Shown piece after piece: positions 8,427-16,558 of a stretch of 37,795 bases of DNA (its first letter is position 1; the number at the start of each line of letters is the position of its first letter). A program made the position numbers and the translations under genes. Under the pieces are notes generated by a model. It ran no database searches, had not been told where the DNA came from, and worked only from the letters and a program-made list of their open reading frames with translations. Origin of the DNA: Fidelibacterota bacterium (GTDB lineage Bacteria > Fidelibacterota > Marinisomatia > Marinisomatales > TCS55); the NCBI GenBank assembly GCA_014382015.1, contig JACNKN010000067.1:1-37795 (forward strand). The letters are read 5' to 3'.

Positions 8427-9095
8427 TTATTTTACGCCTCCTAAAAAGCCGAAATAAACAACAATCCATAAAAATCCAGCAGGGATGATGAACCAGAAAA
8501 GAATAGAAATAATTTCGATTAATCTTCCATAGCGGTTATATCGAATTCCAAATGTTTGAAATGCAGATTGAAATCCATGGTGAAGGTGAAAACCAAGGAA
8601 AACCATAGCAACCCCATATAAAACAGCCACAGAAAGGTTACCAAGCCCCACAACGGGCCCAATGATAATTTTAAAAAACTCTCCCCCCGAATGCTCAATT
8701 TGAAAGCTATACCACACTGTAGCTAAATGGGTGATTAAAAATACAAGCAGCACACTGCCGGTTATGGTCATGGTTTTTGATGAAAAGGAACTGTTTTCCT
8801 GAGCACGATTCGATTGATATTTTTTGTCTGTGGCTTTTCGGTTTTCAATTGAAAGACGCAGACCGTTGAAAATGTGCCCACCAAATATTAACAACAGAAC
8901 AGCCTCGATAATTCGAACCAAGGGCTTAAAAGCCGATAAACGCAAGACATATGAATTAAAAAAATCAGCACCGCCAAAAAGGGTGAGATTTCCCGCAAGG
9001 TGGATAACCAAATAAAGGCATAACAATAGCCCGGTTATTGCCATGATTGTTTTTTTGCCAATAGAAGAATTTAGGAAAGTGGTAACCCAGCTCAA
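8427..9095 (-). CDS. sdhC: Succinate dehydrogenase cytochrome b subunit (B-type, five-helix)
   Basis: A 222-residue membrane protein with five predicted helices, the single-polypeptide anchor of B-type succinate:menaquinone oxidoreductases. Haem-ligand candidates are the His residues in [27 protein letters not shown] and GFHLHHGFQ, each in or next to a helix. Two haems b would carry electrons across the membrane to menaquinone, as in Bacillus and Bacteroidota enzymes. It opens the operon. The 81-base gap upstream shows no obvious consensus promoter. Confidence 0.92.
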   Translation of the reverse strand: MSWVTTFLNSSIGKKTIMAITGLLLCLYLVIHLAGNLTLFGGADFFNSYVLRLSAFKPLVRIIEAVLLLIFGGHIFNGLRLSIENRKATDKKYQSNRAQENSSFSSKTMTITGSVLLVFLITHLATVWYSFQIEHSGGEFFKIIIGPVVGLGNLSVAVLYGVAMVFLGFHLHHGFQSAFQTFGIRYNRYGRLIEIISILFWFIIPAGFLWIVVYFGFLGGVK

Positions 9096-9176
9096 TGTGT
9101 ACTCGAAAATATTTGAATTTGAATGTGTGAAATTATCATTTGTAATGGACTATAAAAATAAGATTTTCAAAACAAT

Positions 9177-9584
9177 TTAAATTCTTCCCGCCAGCTTGGC
9201 TCCTAAATGCCCTCCGTAAAATAAAATGGCAGTCGCCACGCCTCCAATGATAATATATAACCATTTTTGTTTGGAATGCGTTAGCAGATTGGGATTCTTA
9301 TTTCTCCATACAAATAGAATAAGAAAAATAATACAAGCAATAACCTGAACAAGACCATGGTTTATCCAAGGAGGTGAAACAGTTCCAAAATGACCAATAA
9401 GTGTATCCTGCCAAATTCCGGATGCAATGCCAGCGGCGGCAGAGATAAGACCAACGAGTAAAACCCACCATCCAGTTTTCGACAAATCACATCTTCTTGA
9501 AATGATATATAATAAATCAAGAAAGATGGCAGACGACAAAAGGGCAATCGGGAAATGAATAATTAATGGATGAAACTCAGGCAT
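9177..9584 (-). CDS. DUF2231-family membrane protein
   Basis: A 135-residue protein with four predicted membrane helices. It opens with HPLIIHFPIALL, the signature of the DUF2231 family, whose paired His residues may bind haem or metal. The function of the family is not established. Its start overlaps the stop of the next upstream gene by 8 bases, so it is the last gene of a Nudix-gshA-membrane protein operon. Confidence 0.75.
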   Translation of the reverse strand: MPEFHPLIIHFPIALLSSAIFLDLLYIISRRCDLSKTGWWVLLVGLISAAAGIASGIWQDTLIGHFGTVSPPWINHGLVQVIACIIFLILFVWRNKNPNLLTHSKQKWLYIIIGGVATAILFYGGHLGAKLAGRI

Positions 9585-10035
9585 CGTATTTTTTGAGTTG
9601 AATTCCAGACCAAATGCCGATAAACCAAAGAATCCAAGCCCCTAAAGTCAAATATAAAAATGGAGATGTTGGAATAAATGTTTTTTCTATGAGCGTCATG
9701 CCACAGAATATAATGAATAAAACAAAATATATAGTAAATCGCGCCACGGTTGTCCCCATACGGGTGACAATAGCATAGGCGGTAATCAGTAAACCCACAG
9801 AGAGAATCCACCATCCAAAAAAGCGATATGATAATGTGAGATAAAGAGGAAGATTAATATTGATTGATTCTGAAAACAGCTTATCAAAAGATACGTTTAA
9901 TAATGTCTCATTTGCAGCTTGATCTAATAGCCAGGGTTCTGGGCTCACAAGCCACCCTAACCCCACAAAAAAAGTGATGAAACCCAAAATAATTACTGTG
10001 ACAAAAGTTATATTATGTAACATTTTTGGGCGCAT
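9577..10035 (-). CDS. Membrane protein of unknown function, four helices
   Basis: A 152-residue protein with four hydrophobic helices (about residues 9-29, 65-88, 97-115, 122-143) and a periplasmic or external loop after the first helix. I do not recognise a family with confidence. It lies 8 bases downstream of gshA and overlaps the DUF2231 gene by 8 bases, so the two small membrane proteins are co-translated and may act together. Confidence 0.65.
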   Translation of the reverse strand: MRPKMLHNITFVTVIILGFITFFVGLGWLVSPEPWLLDQAANETLLNVSFDKLFSESININLPLYLTLSYRFFGWWILSVGLLITAYAIVTRMGTTVARFTIYFVLFIIFCGMTLIEKTFIPTSPFLYLTLGAWILWFIGIWSGIQLKKYDA

Positions 10036-10043
10036 AGTTAAAG

Positions 10044-11339
10044 TTATAAAATAGACTCTAAACAGTAATTTTTTAAATAGTCCCTTAACGAACCGCCTGC
10101 GTTTCGAAACGCTTTTTGCGTCTGAATGGAAATTGGGCCGTTCGAAAGAACATCGTCTAAAAAGGGTTGAACGAGGGGACGTTCATTTTTTATTTCAAAC
10201 AGCGTTCCTCTTTCATCCAAGCCGCTTAATGCTAAATCTGATAAGAAAGCTAACCATTCACCTACAGTTTTATTCTCGGGGCCAACCTGATTAAAGGACA
10301 AATTATTCCCAATCTCGATTAGGTTTTTTCTCTCTTCAAATGACCACCGGGAAACGACATCCAACAAATCTGTACGTGCCCTTTCTCCCGTAAGTAAACC
10401 AGCCAAAAAGGCTGCCGGTGCCATTTCCATACCCTTGGGCGGACGATCACTGGCTCGAACTTCCAAAACGGTTTTAAATCGCACATGAGTAAAAGACTGG
10501 TGAAGCGCAGATATAATTTGTGTCTTTCTTGCATTTGGTTCAGATATGATCATTTCTCCAAGGGTACCATTGAAGCCTTCTGCATTCCCATTTTCGTTAT
10601 ATTTAAAAATGGTGTTTACGCCTGGAAGCCAATTTGCATAGTCGTCGATTATTTTATGCGGTGAATAAATTCCATGGTCAAAAAGAGAACGACATCGATT
10701 TGGATCCGTATCTTCCCAAATTTTCCAACGCATATTGGTTGTTTCCACCGGCTTTCCTCGCATAAACGGTGAATTAGAAAAGAGAATACTAAACAAGGGT
10801 TGAATGGCATCGGCAACAAAAGCCATTTCATTGGCGTCCTTTTCCGAAGTATAATCAATATTTAATTGAACACTTGTGGTGTTTCGCATCATCCATGGAC
10901 CTAAACGACCGGTTTGCGTAAATAGGTTATGCATCAGTTGATATTTATTCAAAGTTATAATATCAATATCATTTGGTTCACAGAATGGCTCTAGAGATAA
11001 ATATAGCCGGTCAATATGGTTTTTTTTACAAATTTGATTCTCTAATTCCACATGTCGGTCAAATTGTTTTTGAATATCCCACAAACTTATGGCGGGGGCT
11101 GAGGCCCATTCAAGTTGACCACCGGGCTCTAGAGAATAAGTAAAAGGGTCATCGGGCCGAGTATTTTTTTGGATATCATTAATTAAATCAGTTGCGGAAT
11201 ATTGATTCGTTGGATTTACAGGAAGACGATTAAAATGAGGATCATAGTAAAGACCTTCTATCTCAAGCCCAATTTTCCGTTGATTCTCTGAAACAGTGTG
11301 AGAAAGAATTTCAGATTTAATGTTTTCAATTAAATTCAT
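10044..11339 (-). CDS. gshA: Glutamate-cysteine ligase (plant/alpha-proteobacterial type)
   Basis: A 431-residue enzyme that joins glutamate and cysteine with ATP, the first step of glutathione synthesis. The N-terminus has KIGLEIEGLYYDP with metal-binding acids, then LEPGGQLEWASAP, MMRNTTSVQLNIDY and PPKGMEMAPAAFLAGLL, all familiar from the GCS2/plant-type branch. Length fits that branch. Only 3 bases separate it from the Nudix gene. No gshB is in the window, so the product could be gamma-glutamylcysteine itself if none exists elsewhere. Confidence 0.88.
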   Translation of the reverse strand: MNLIENIKSEILSHTVSENQRKIGLEIEGLYYDPHFNRLPVNPTNQYSATDLINDIQKNTRPDDPFTYSLEPGGQLEWASAPAISLWDIQKQFDRHVELENQICKKNHIDRLYLSLEPFCEPNDIDIITLNKYQLMHNLFTQTGRLGPWMMRNTTSVQLNIDYTSEKDANEMAFVADAIQPLFSILFSNSPFMRGKPVETTNMRWKIWEDTDPNRCRSLFDHGIYSPHKIIDDYANWLPGVNTIFKYNENGNAEGFNGTLGEMIISEPNARKTQIISALHQSFTHVRFKTVLEVRASDRPPKGMEMAPAAFLAGLLTGERARTDLLDVVSRWSFEERKNLIEIGNNLSFNQVGPENKTVGEWLAFLSDLALSGLDERGTLFEIKNERPLVQPFLDDVLSNGPISIQTQKAFRNAGGSLRDYLKNYCLESIL

Positions 11340-11342
11340 AAT

Positions 11343-11900
11343 TTAAAGGGCGAAATTTACCAAAGTTTTTTTCAACATCCGCACCATGGATTCCTCAGAA
11401 TTTTTATTTAATACATCATTTTTATGAATCCATGCAACATCATGCGACTCATCACTCACAACAATATTATCAGTCCCGTGCTGACATTCTAGGATAAACC
11501 GAATGTCAAAATGGAGGTGGGATGGAACATCTTTGTATTGTGGAATATGGTGAACATCTAAATCAAAAATATCTTGAGATAAAACCCTAAAATCAGTTAA
11601 TCCCGATTCTTCCTTCGCCTCTTCCAGTGCGACAGTTAATAAATTTGAACACCCATCTGCATGACCACCCAACTGGAGCCATTGATTCAATTGGCGGTGA
11701 TGGGTCATCAATACCCATTCCCTCGTTTCGTCTATGACCCAGGCAGAACCGGTAAAATGTCCGTATAGATTATTTCGATTGAAGCACAACGGCGTGGAAT
11801 CTAAGAATTGAATTGAAGTTTTGACCACTGATAGTTGGTCAGGATGTTTGTTTTTATATTTAATTAATAACTGTTTTAATGGTTGTCGTTTCAATGGCAT
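11343..11900 (-). CDS. Nudix hydrolase with an atypical Nudix box
   Basis: A 185-residue protein with a Nudix fold. The box reads GGHADGCSNLLTVALEEAKE followed by ESGL. The core EExxEESG-like metal-binding acids are present, but the first Glu of the classic GX5E is replaced by Ser and the Arg of REUXEE by Glu. The GGHADG opening is shared by a large uncharacterised MutT-like subfamily. Substrate is unknown; nucleoside diphosphate derivatives are typical. It is the first gene of the operon with gshA and reads divergently from ppdK, sharing a 96-base intergenic region. Confidence 0.85.
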   Translation of the reverse strand: MPLKRQPLKQLLIKYKNKHPDQLSVVKTSIQFLDSTPLCFNRNNLYGHFTGSAWVIDETREWVLMTHHRQLNQWLQLGGHADGCSNLLTVALEEAKEESGLTDFRVLSQDIFDLDVHHIPQYKDVPSHLHFDIRFILECQHGTDNIVVSDESHDVAWIHKNDVLNKNSEESMVRMLKKTLVNFAL

Positions 11901-11996
11901 CTTTTCGCTAAAATTATCAGGAAAATTAATACGATAAATTAATGCGGTGTGTGGTACGATTCTGTAAATTTGATGACATTTTTTACAGAAGAGAAC

Positions 11997-14735
11997 ATGA
12001 ATAAAATATCAATAAATAAGTTTGTTTATTCATTCGGCAGGGGAAAAGCAGAGGGTCGAGCCCATATGGTGGATTTATTAGGAGGGAAGGGCGCGAACCT
12101 TGCGGAAATGACTAAATTGGGTATACCCGTTCCACCTGGATTTACAATTACGACAGAAGTTTGTACCCATTTTTACAATAAGGAGGAATTTCCCGACCGT
12201 TTAAAACAAGAAGTGGAAGAAGCAATGACCCTATTGGAAGTCGATATGGAAAAATTGTTTGGTGATGTGGAAAACCCATTGCTTGTTTCCGTTCGATCCG
12301 GGGCCCGCCAATCTATGCCGGGGATGATGGAGACGGTGTTGAATTTGGGGTTGACCACAAAAACGATCCCCGGTCTTATCGCTAAAACCAAAAACGAGCG
12401 ATTTGTTTATGATGCTTACCGTCGCTTGATTATGATGTATTCTGATGTCGTCATGGAAAAAGCCGAAGGGATCAAACCAAAAGAAGGGAATGGAATCCGC
12501 CAACAATTAGAAGGATTACTTGATTCTTTTAAATCTAAAAATAAATATCAGTCAGACCTGGATATGAATGGGGACGACTGGAAATATATTTCCAATGAAT
12601 TCAAAAATCATATAGAAAAAAATCTAAATAAAAAATTCCCGGACGATCCTTATGAACAACTATGGGGAGGAATCCAGGCCGTATTCCGAAGCTGGTCTGG
12701 AAAACGCGCAACTCAATATCGTCGTATTGAAAAAATACCTGACGAATGGGGAACGGCTGTAAATGTTCAAGCAATGGTATTCGGAAATACAGGGGGTCAG
12801 TCGGCAACGGGTGTTGCTTTTACCAGGAATCCAGCCACGGGAGAAAACAGGTTTTACGGTGAATGGCTGCAGAATGCCCAAGGCGAAGATGTTGTGGCTG
12901 GTGTTCGGACACCTCACCCACTAAACGAAGTAACAAAAACAAAAGAATCCAATCACTTAAAATCATTGGAAACTTTTATGCCCAAGATTTATACACAACT
13001 CGATAAAATTAGAATAAAACTTGAAACGCATTACAGGGATATGCAGGATATTGAATTTACAGTGGAGAACAATTCCCTTTGGATGCTTCAAACACGGGCT
13101 GGAAAAAGAACAGGGACAGCTGCAATTCAAATGGTTGTAGATATGGTCACGGAAGGCATGATCTCAAGAGAAGAGGGAATATTACGCATTAACCCGGAAC
13201 AAATAAATGACTTGCTTCACCCCATGTTAGATAAGGAAGAAGAAAAAAAAGCCAAGGTGATTGCGCGAGGCCTTCCAGCTGGCCCGGGTGGTGGGATCGG
13301 CCAAATTGTTTTTTCTGCAGATGAAGCCGAAAAGCAAGCAACAGTTGGGAAAAAAGTTATTTTGGTCCGGGAAGAAACATCTCCAGAAGATGTTCATGGT
13401 ATGCACGCGGCAGAAGGAATATTAACAGCAAAAGGGGGCATGACATCTCACGCAGCATTGGTCGCCCGCGGGTGGGGGAAATGTTGCATTGTTGGCTGTT
13501 CAGCCATCAATATCGATTTTTCTAATAAAAAGATCACCATTGATAATAGAATTCTTCATGAAGGTGACTGGATTTCTATGAACGGTTCAACAGGAACAGT
13601 TTATGAAGGCCAGATTACTTTACAGCCGGCAGAACCAGACTCAAACAAAACCTATCGCCAGCTCATGGAATGGGCGGACAAATTTCGATTATTAAAGATC
13701 CGAACAAATGCAGATAGCCCGGTTGACGCACAACAGGCCGTTTCTTTTGGAGCTGAGGGAATTGGATTGTGTCGAACTGAACACATGTTTTTTGATCCCC
13801 AAAGAATTATGATTATGCGAAAAATGATTCTGGCAGAAAATGAATCTGTACGCCGGAAAGCAGTTATGGAATTGCTTCCATTTCAACGGGATGATTTCAA
13901 AGGAATTTTTAAAGCAATGGATGGGAAACCGGTAACCATAAGGCTTCTTGATCCCCCCCTCCATGAGTTTTTATCCTTAAACAGCAAACAAATTGAAACG
14001 CTAGCGACAGAATTAAATACAAGTATTAAAAAAATTAAGAATCGTATTTCTAATCTTCACGAATTCAATCCTATGTTAGGACACCGTGGGTGCCGTTTGG
14101 GCGTGACATATCCAGAAATTACCGAAATGCAGGCTCAGGCGATTTTTGAAGCAACAGCGGAATTATTGGATGAGGGCGTGATGGTATATCCTGAGGTTAT
14201 GATCCCATTGGTTGGGACGAATACGGAGTTTAATAATCAGGAAAAGATAGTTAGAAATATGGCTGAAAAAGTAAAAATAGAAAAGAAAATCGATTTTAGT
14301 TATTTAGTTGGAACAATGATTGAATTGCCCAGGGCATGTTTAACTGCAGATGAAATTGCAGAAAGAGCAGAATTTTTCAGTTTTGGCACAAATGATTTAA
14401 CACAAACAACATATGGGTTTAGCCGTGATGATATTGGAGGTTTTTTGCCAGACTACCTGAATCATAAAATATTATCTCATGACCCATTTCAGAGCTTAGA
14501 TCAGAATGGGGTAGGCCAATTAATAGCGATGGCTGTCGAAAAAGGTCGCCATGTTCGTAAAAATTTGAAAATAGGAATTTGTGGTGAGCATGGCGGGGAC
14601 CCAGCCAGTATTGATTTTTGTTATCAAAACGGTTTGGATTATGTAAGCTGTTCACCTTTTCGCGTTCCCATCGCCCGGTTAGCCGCAGCCCAGGCAGTGA
14701 TCAAAAATAAAAGCTTTGACTCAGGTCATAATTAA
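11997..14735 (+). CDS. ppdK: Pyruvate, phosphate dikinase
   Basis: A 912-residue enzyme that interconverts pyruvate, ATP and Pi with PEP, AMP and PPi. The N-terminal nucleotide-binding domain has VRSGARQSMPGMMETVLNLG. The swivelling phosphohistidine domain has GGMTSHAALVARGWG with the catalytic His at residue 485 and the preceding Thr as the usual regulatory site. The C-terminal PEP/pyruvate barrel has MLGHRGCRLG, FGTNDLTQTT and CGEHGGDP with the catalytic Cys at 862. An ATG at 11949 would add 16 residues unlike the family; the ATG at 11997 yields the normal start and a purine-rich site (AGAAGAG) precedes it. No regulatory kinase gene is nearby. Confidence 0.95.
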   Translation: MNKISINKFVYSFGRGKAEGRAHMVDLLGGKGANLAEMTKLGIPVPPGFTITTEVCTHFYNKEEFPDRLKQEVEEAMTLLEVDMEKLFGDVENPLLVSVRSGARQSMPGMMETVLNLGLTTKTIPGLIAKTKNERFVYDAYRRLIMMYSDVVMEKAEGIKPKEGNGIRQQLEGLLDSFKSKNKYQSDLDMNGDDWKYISNEFKNHIEKNLNKKFPDDPYEQLWGGIQAVFRSWSGKRATQYRRIEKIPDEWGTAVNVQAMVFGNTGGQSATGVAFTRNPATGENRFYGEWLQNAQGEDVVAGVRTPHPLNEVTKTKESNHLKSLETFMPKIYTQLDKIRIKLETHYRDMQDIEFTVENNSLWMLQTRAGKRTGTAAIQMVVDMVTEGMISREEGILRINPEQINDLLHPMLDKEEEKKAKVIARGLPAGPGGGIGQIVFSADEAEKQATVGKKVILVREETSPEDVHGMHAAEGILTAKGGMTSHAALVARGWGKCCIVGCSAINIDFSNKKITIDNRILHEGDWISMNGSTGTVYEGQITLQPAEPDSNKTYRQLMEWADKFRLLKIRTNADSPVDAQQAVSFGAEGIGLCRTEHMFFDPQRIMIMRKMILAENESVRRKAVMELLPFQRDDFKGIFKAMDGKPVTIRLLDPPLHEFLSLNSKQIETLATELNTSIKKIKNRISNLHEFNPMLGHRGCRLGVTYPEITEMQAQAIFEATAELLDEGVMVYPEVMIPLVGTNTEFNNQEKIVRNMAEKVKIEKKIDFSYLVGTMIELPRACLTADEIAERAEFFSFGTNDLTQTTYGFSRDDIGGFLPDYLNHKILSHDPFQSLDQNGVGQLIAMAVEKGRHVRKNLKIGICGEHGGDPASIDFCYQNGLDYVSCSPFRVPIARLAAAQAVIKNKSFDSGHN

Positions 14736-14745
14736 AACTTAGGTT
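14716..14745 (+). promoter_or_regulatory. Candidate promoter of the asnB leader
   Basis: TTGACT (14716-14721), an 18-base spacer and TAGGTT (14740-14745) straddle the ppdK stop codon. Transcription would begin only a few bases before the leader-peptide ATG at 14756. The pattern matches the candidates before exbB and the motor operon. Readthrough from ppdK is an alternative source of transcript. Confidence 0.35.
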
Positions 14746-14755
14746 TACGTACGAT

Positions 14756-14824
14756 ATGCGTTACATAATCAGTCTTAACAATAACAACAATAATAACGTC
14801 AACGGCGTAGGGGCTCCCGTGTAA
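14756..14824 (+). CDS. Asparagine-rich leader peptide of the asnB attenuator
   Basis: A 22-codon open frame: MRYIISL, then seven consecutive Asn codons (14777-14797), Val, another Asn, then GVGAPV and a TAA stop. Eight of 22 residues are Asn, and the gene downstream is asparagine synthetase. This is the architecture of classical ribosome-mediated attenuation in amino acid operons (trp, his, leu), here for asparagine: shortage of charged tRNA-Asn would stall the ribosome on the run. No strong ribosome site is seen, which could mean a nearly leaderless start. The frame is too short to be found by ordinary gene callers. The codon mix (AAC and AAT) argues against a simple microsatellite. Confidence 0.85.
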   Translation: MRYIISLNNNNNNNVNGVGAPV

Positions 14825-14885
14825 CCTGACGGGATAATAAAACATTTAAAAGCCCCCAGAATCGAAAGGTTGTGGGGGCTTTTTT
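14807..14885 (+). promoter_or_regulatory. Transcription attenuator controlling asnB (antiterminator/terminator switch)
   Basis: Two exclusive structures can be drawn. Antiterminator: GGGGCT at 14810-14815 pairs with AGCCCC at 14851-14856, closing over a small hairpin of CCCGT (14816-14820) with ACGGG (14829-14833). Terminator: 14848-14858 pairs with 14873-14883 and ends in a T-run. A ribosome that reaches the leader stop at 14822-14824 covers the antiterminator's left arm and lets the terminator form. One stalled on the Asn run leaves it free and allows readthrough into asnB. The logic follows established attenuation; the pairing is read from sequence, not folded by software. Confidence 0.75.
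14848..14885 (+). terminator. Intrinsic terminator of the asnB attenuator
   Basis: An 11-bp stem AAAAGCCCCCA/TGGGGGCTTTT, one G-G mismatch, then an inner 4-bp stem AATC/GGTT capped by a GAAA tetraloop (14864-14867), followed by six T residues (14880-14885). It lies 27 bases before the asnB start and also ends ppdK transcripts. Confidence 0.88.
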
Positions 14886-14911
14886 ATATTCAAAAAGAAA
14901 AGGAAAAAATA

Positions 14912-16498
14912 ATGTGCGGTATATTTGCATATAGAGGGAAAACATTTAACTGGGATGAGTTAAAACCACACGTGGATAAAATACAATACCGGGGACCCGA
15001 TAATTCACATGTAAAAAAAGTGGATGCAGAAACTCTTTTTGCCTTTCATCGACTGGCAATAATGGGAACAAGTGAATCTGGAGACCAACCCCTTTGTCAC
15101 CCACAGGATAAATCCATTTCAATTGTATGCAACGGGGAAATCTATAATTATAAATTTTTAGCAAAGAAATATAGTTTTGAATTGACAACAGGTTCTGATT
15201 GTGAAATTATTTTGCATTTGTATAAAAGATTTGGGATAAAGAAAACTGTAGAATCTCTGGATGGCGTTTTTATGTTTGTATTATACGATCAAAATAAACA
15301 GGAATTATTTGCAGGGAGGGATCCTTTTGGGGTGCGTCCGGGGTTTATTGGGAGAAAGGGAAGGGAAAGAATGTTTGCTTCAGAAGCAAAACCGCTCGTG
15401 GATTTATGTGATCAGATTGACCAATTTACACCGGGCCATTGGTGGCAATTGTCCGGGGATAAATTCACCCAATATTATTTCCACAATGAGATAGATTTAA
15501 ATCTAACGCCTGAGAGGGAGATTCTTAAGGGTATCAGAAAATATCTGATAAATGCAGTGAAAAAAAGAATGATGGCTGAACGAGAAATCGGATCTCTCCT
15601 GTCAGGCGGGCTGGATTCAAGTTTGATTACCGCATTGGTAAATCAATTTCATAATGGCTCTACTCTAAAGACGTTCTCCATTGGTATGCCCGGTAGCGTG
15701 GATTTAGATTATGCAAAAGTTGTGGCAGATCATTTAGGCACAGACCATCATCAAATTCAAATATCAAAGGAAGACTTTTTGGGTGCAATTGAAACAGTCA
15801 TCTATAATATAGAATCTTTTGACACCACAACTGTTCGGGCAAGCGTGGGTAATTATCTTGTATCAAAATATATTCGTGAAAATTCAAATTGTAAAGTAAT
15901 CTTTAACGGGGATGGCAGTGATGAAGTGTGTGGTGGATATATATATATGAAAAATGCGCCAACAAGTAAGGATTTTCAATCAGAATGTATTCGACTTATA
16001 GATGAAATTCATCGATTTGATGTGTTACGTTCTGATCGAAGTATTAGTTCAAACGGATTAGAAGCCAGAACCCCATTTATGGATAAGAATTTTGTACAAT
16101 ATTATTTATCCATTCCAGCTGAAATGAAAATATTTGATGGGAAAATCCGGCTGGAAAAATATTTATTAAGAAAAGCATTTGATCAAAAAAGCCTATTACC
16201 AAATTCTGTATTATGGCGAAGAAAATGTGCCTTTTCTGATGGTGTCAGTGCAAAAGAAAATTCATGGCATCGGGTGATTCAATCGTTTGTAGATCATAAA
16301 ATATCTGATGTTGAATATGAAACAAAAGCAAAAACGTACACACATTGTACACCCGTTTTAAAGGAGAGTTATTATTACCGAAAAGTATTTGAATCCTTTT
16401 TTGGAAAACAGGAAAAACTTATCCCCCACTTTTGGATGCCGAAGTGGGTTGAAACAAACGATCCATCTGCGCGAGAATTGAGCGGGTATGCGGAATAA
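14912..16498 (+). CDS. asnB: Asparagine synthetase, glutamine-hydrolysing
   Basis: A 528-residue enzyme making asparagine from aspartate, ATP and glutamine. The start at 14912 gives MCGIFAYRG, so after Met removal Cys is N-terminal as the glutaminase nucleophile; the ATG at 14870 lies inside the terminator and would bury it. Glutamine-pocket motifs HRLAIMG, CNGEIYNY and TGSDCEI follow. The synthetase domain carries the ATP-pyrophosphatase loop SGGLDSS at residues 231-237 and GDGSDEVCGGY. AAAAGGA precedes the start. Expression is almost surely set by the attenuator just upstream, so the substrate identity is supported both by sequence and by regulation. Confidence 0.95.
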   Translation: MCGIFAYRGKTFNWDELKPHVDKIQYRGPDNSHVKKVDAETLFAFHRLAIMGTSESGDQPLCHPQDKSISIVCNGEIYNYKFLAKKYSFELTTGSDCEIILHLYKRFGIKKTVESLDGVFMFVLYDQNKQELFAGRDPFGVRPGFIGRKGRERMFASEAKPLVDLCDQIDQFTPGHWWQLSGDKFTQYYFHNEIDLNLTPEREILKGIRKYLINAVKKRMMAEREIGSLLSGGLDSSLITALVNQFHNGSTLKTFSIGMPGSVDLDYAKVVADHLGTDHHQIQISKEDFLGAIETVIYNIESFDTTTVRASVGNYLVSKYIRENSNCKVIFNGDGSDEVCGGYIYMKNAPTSKDFQSECIRLIDEIHRFDVLRSDRSISSNGLEARTPFMDKNFVQYYLSIPAEMKIFDGKIRLEKYLLRKAFDQKSLLPNSVLWRRKCAFSDGVSAKENSWHRVIQSFVDHKISDVEYETKAKTYTHCTPVLKESYYYRKVFESFFGKQEKLIPHFWMPKWVETNDPSARELSGYAE

Positions 16499-16535
16499 AA
16501 AACCCTGCCCATCAACGTTAGATAAACAGGGTTTT
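16499..16535. terminator. Bidirectional intrinsic terminator between asnB and the fliG-like gene
   Basis: AAAACCCTG at 16499-16507 is complementary to CAGGGTTTT at 16527-16535 with a 19-base loop. Flanking A and T runs make it usable in both directions. It ends the seven-gene motor operon on the minus strand. Confidence 0.8.
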
Positions 16536-16558
16536 GTCAGCGATATTTGGGAGTGATA

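Noticed and set aside
14870-14911. Upstream ATG that would extend asnB by 14 residues.
   Set aside because: It lies inside the attenuator terminator and would bury the catalytic Cys that must be N-terminal.
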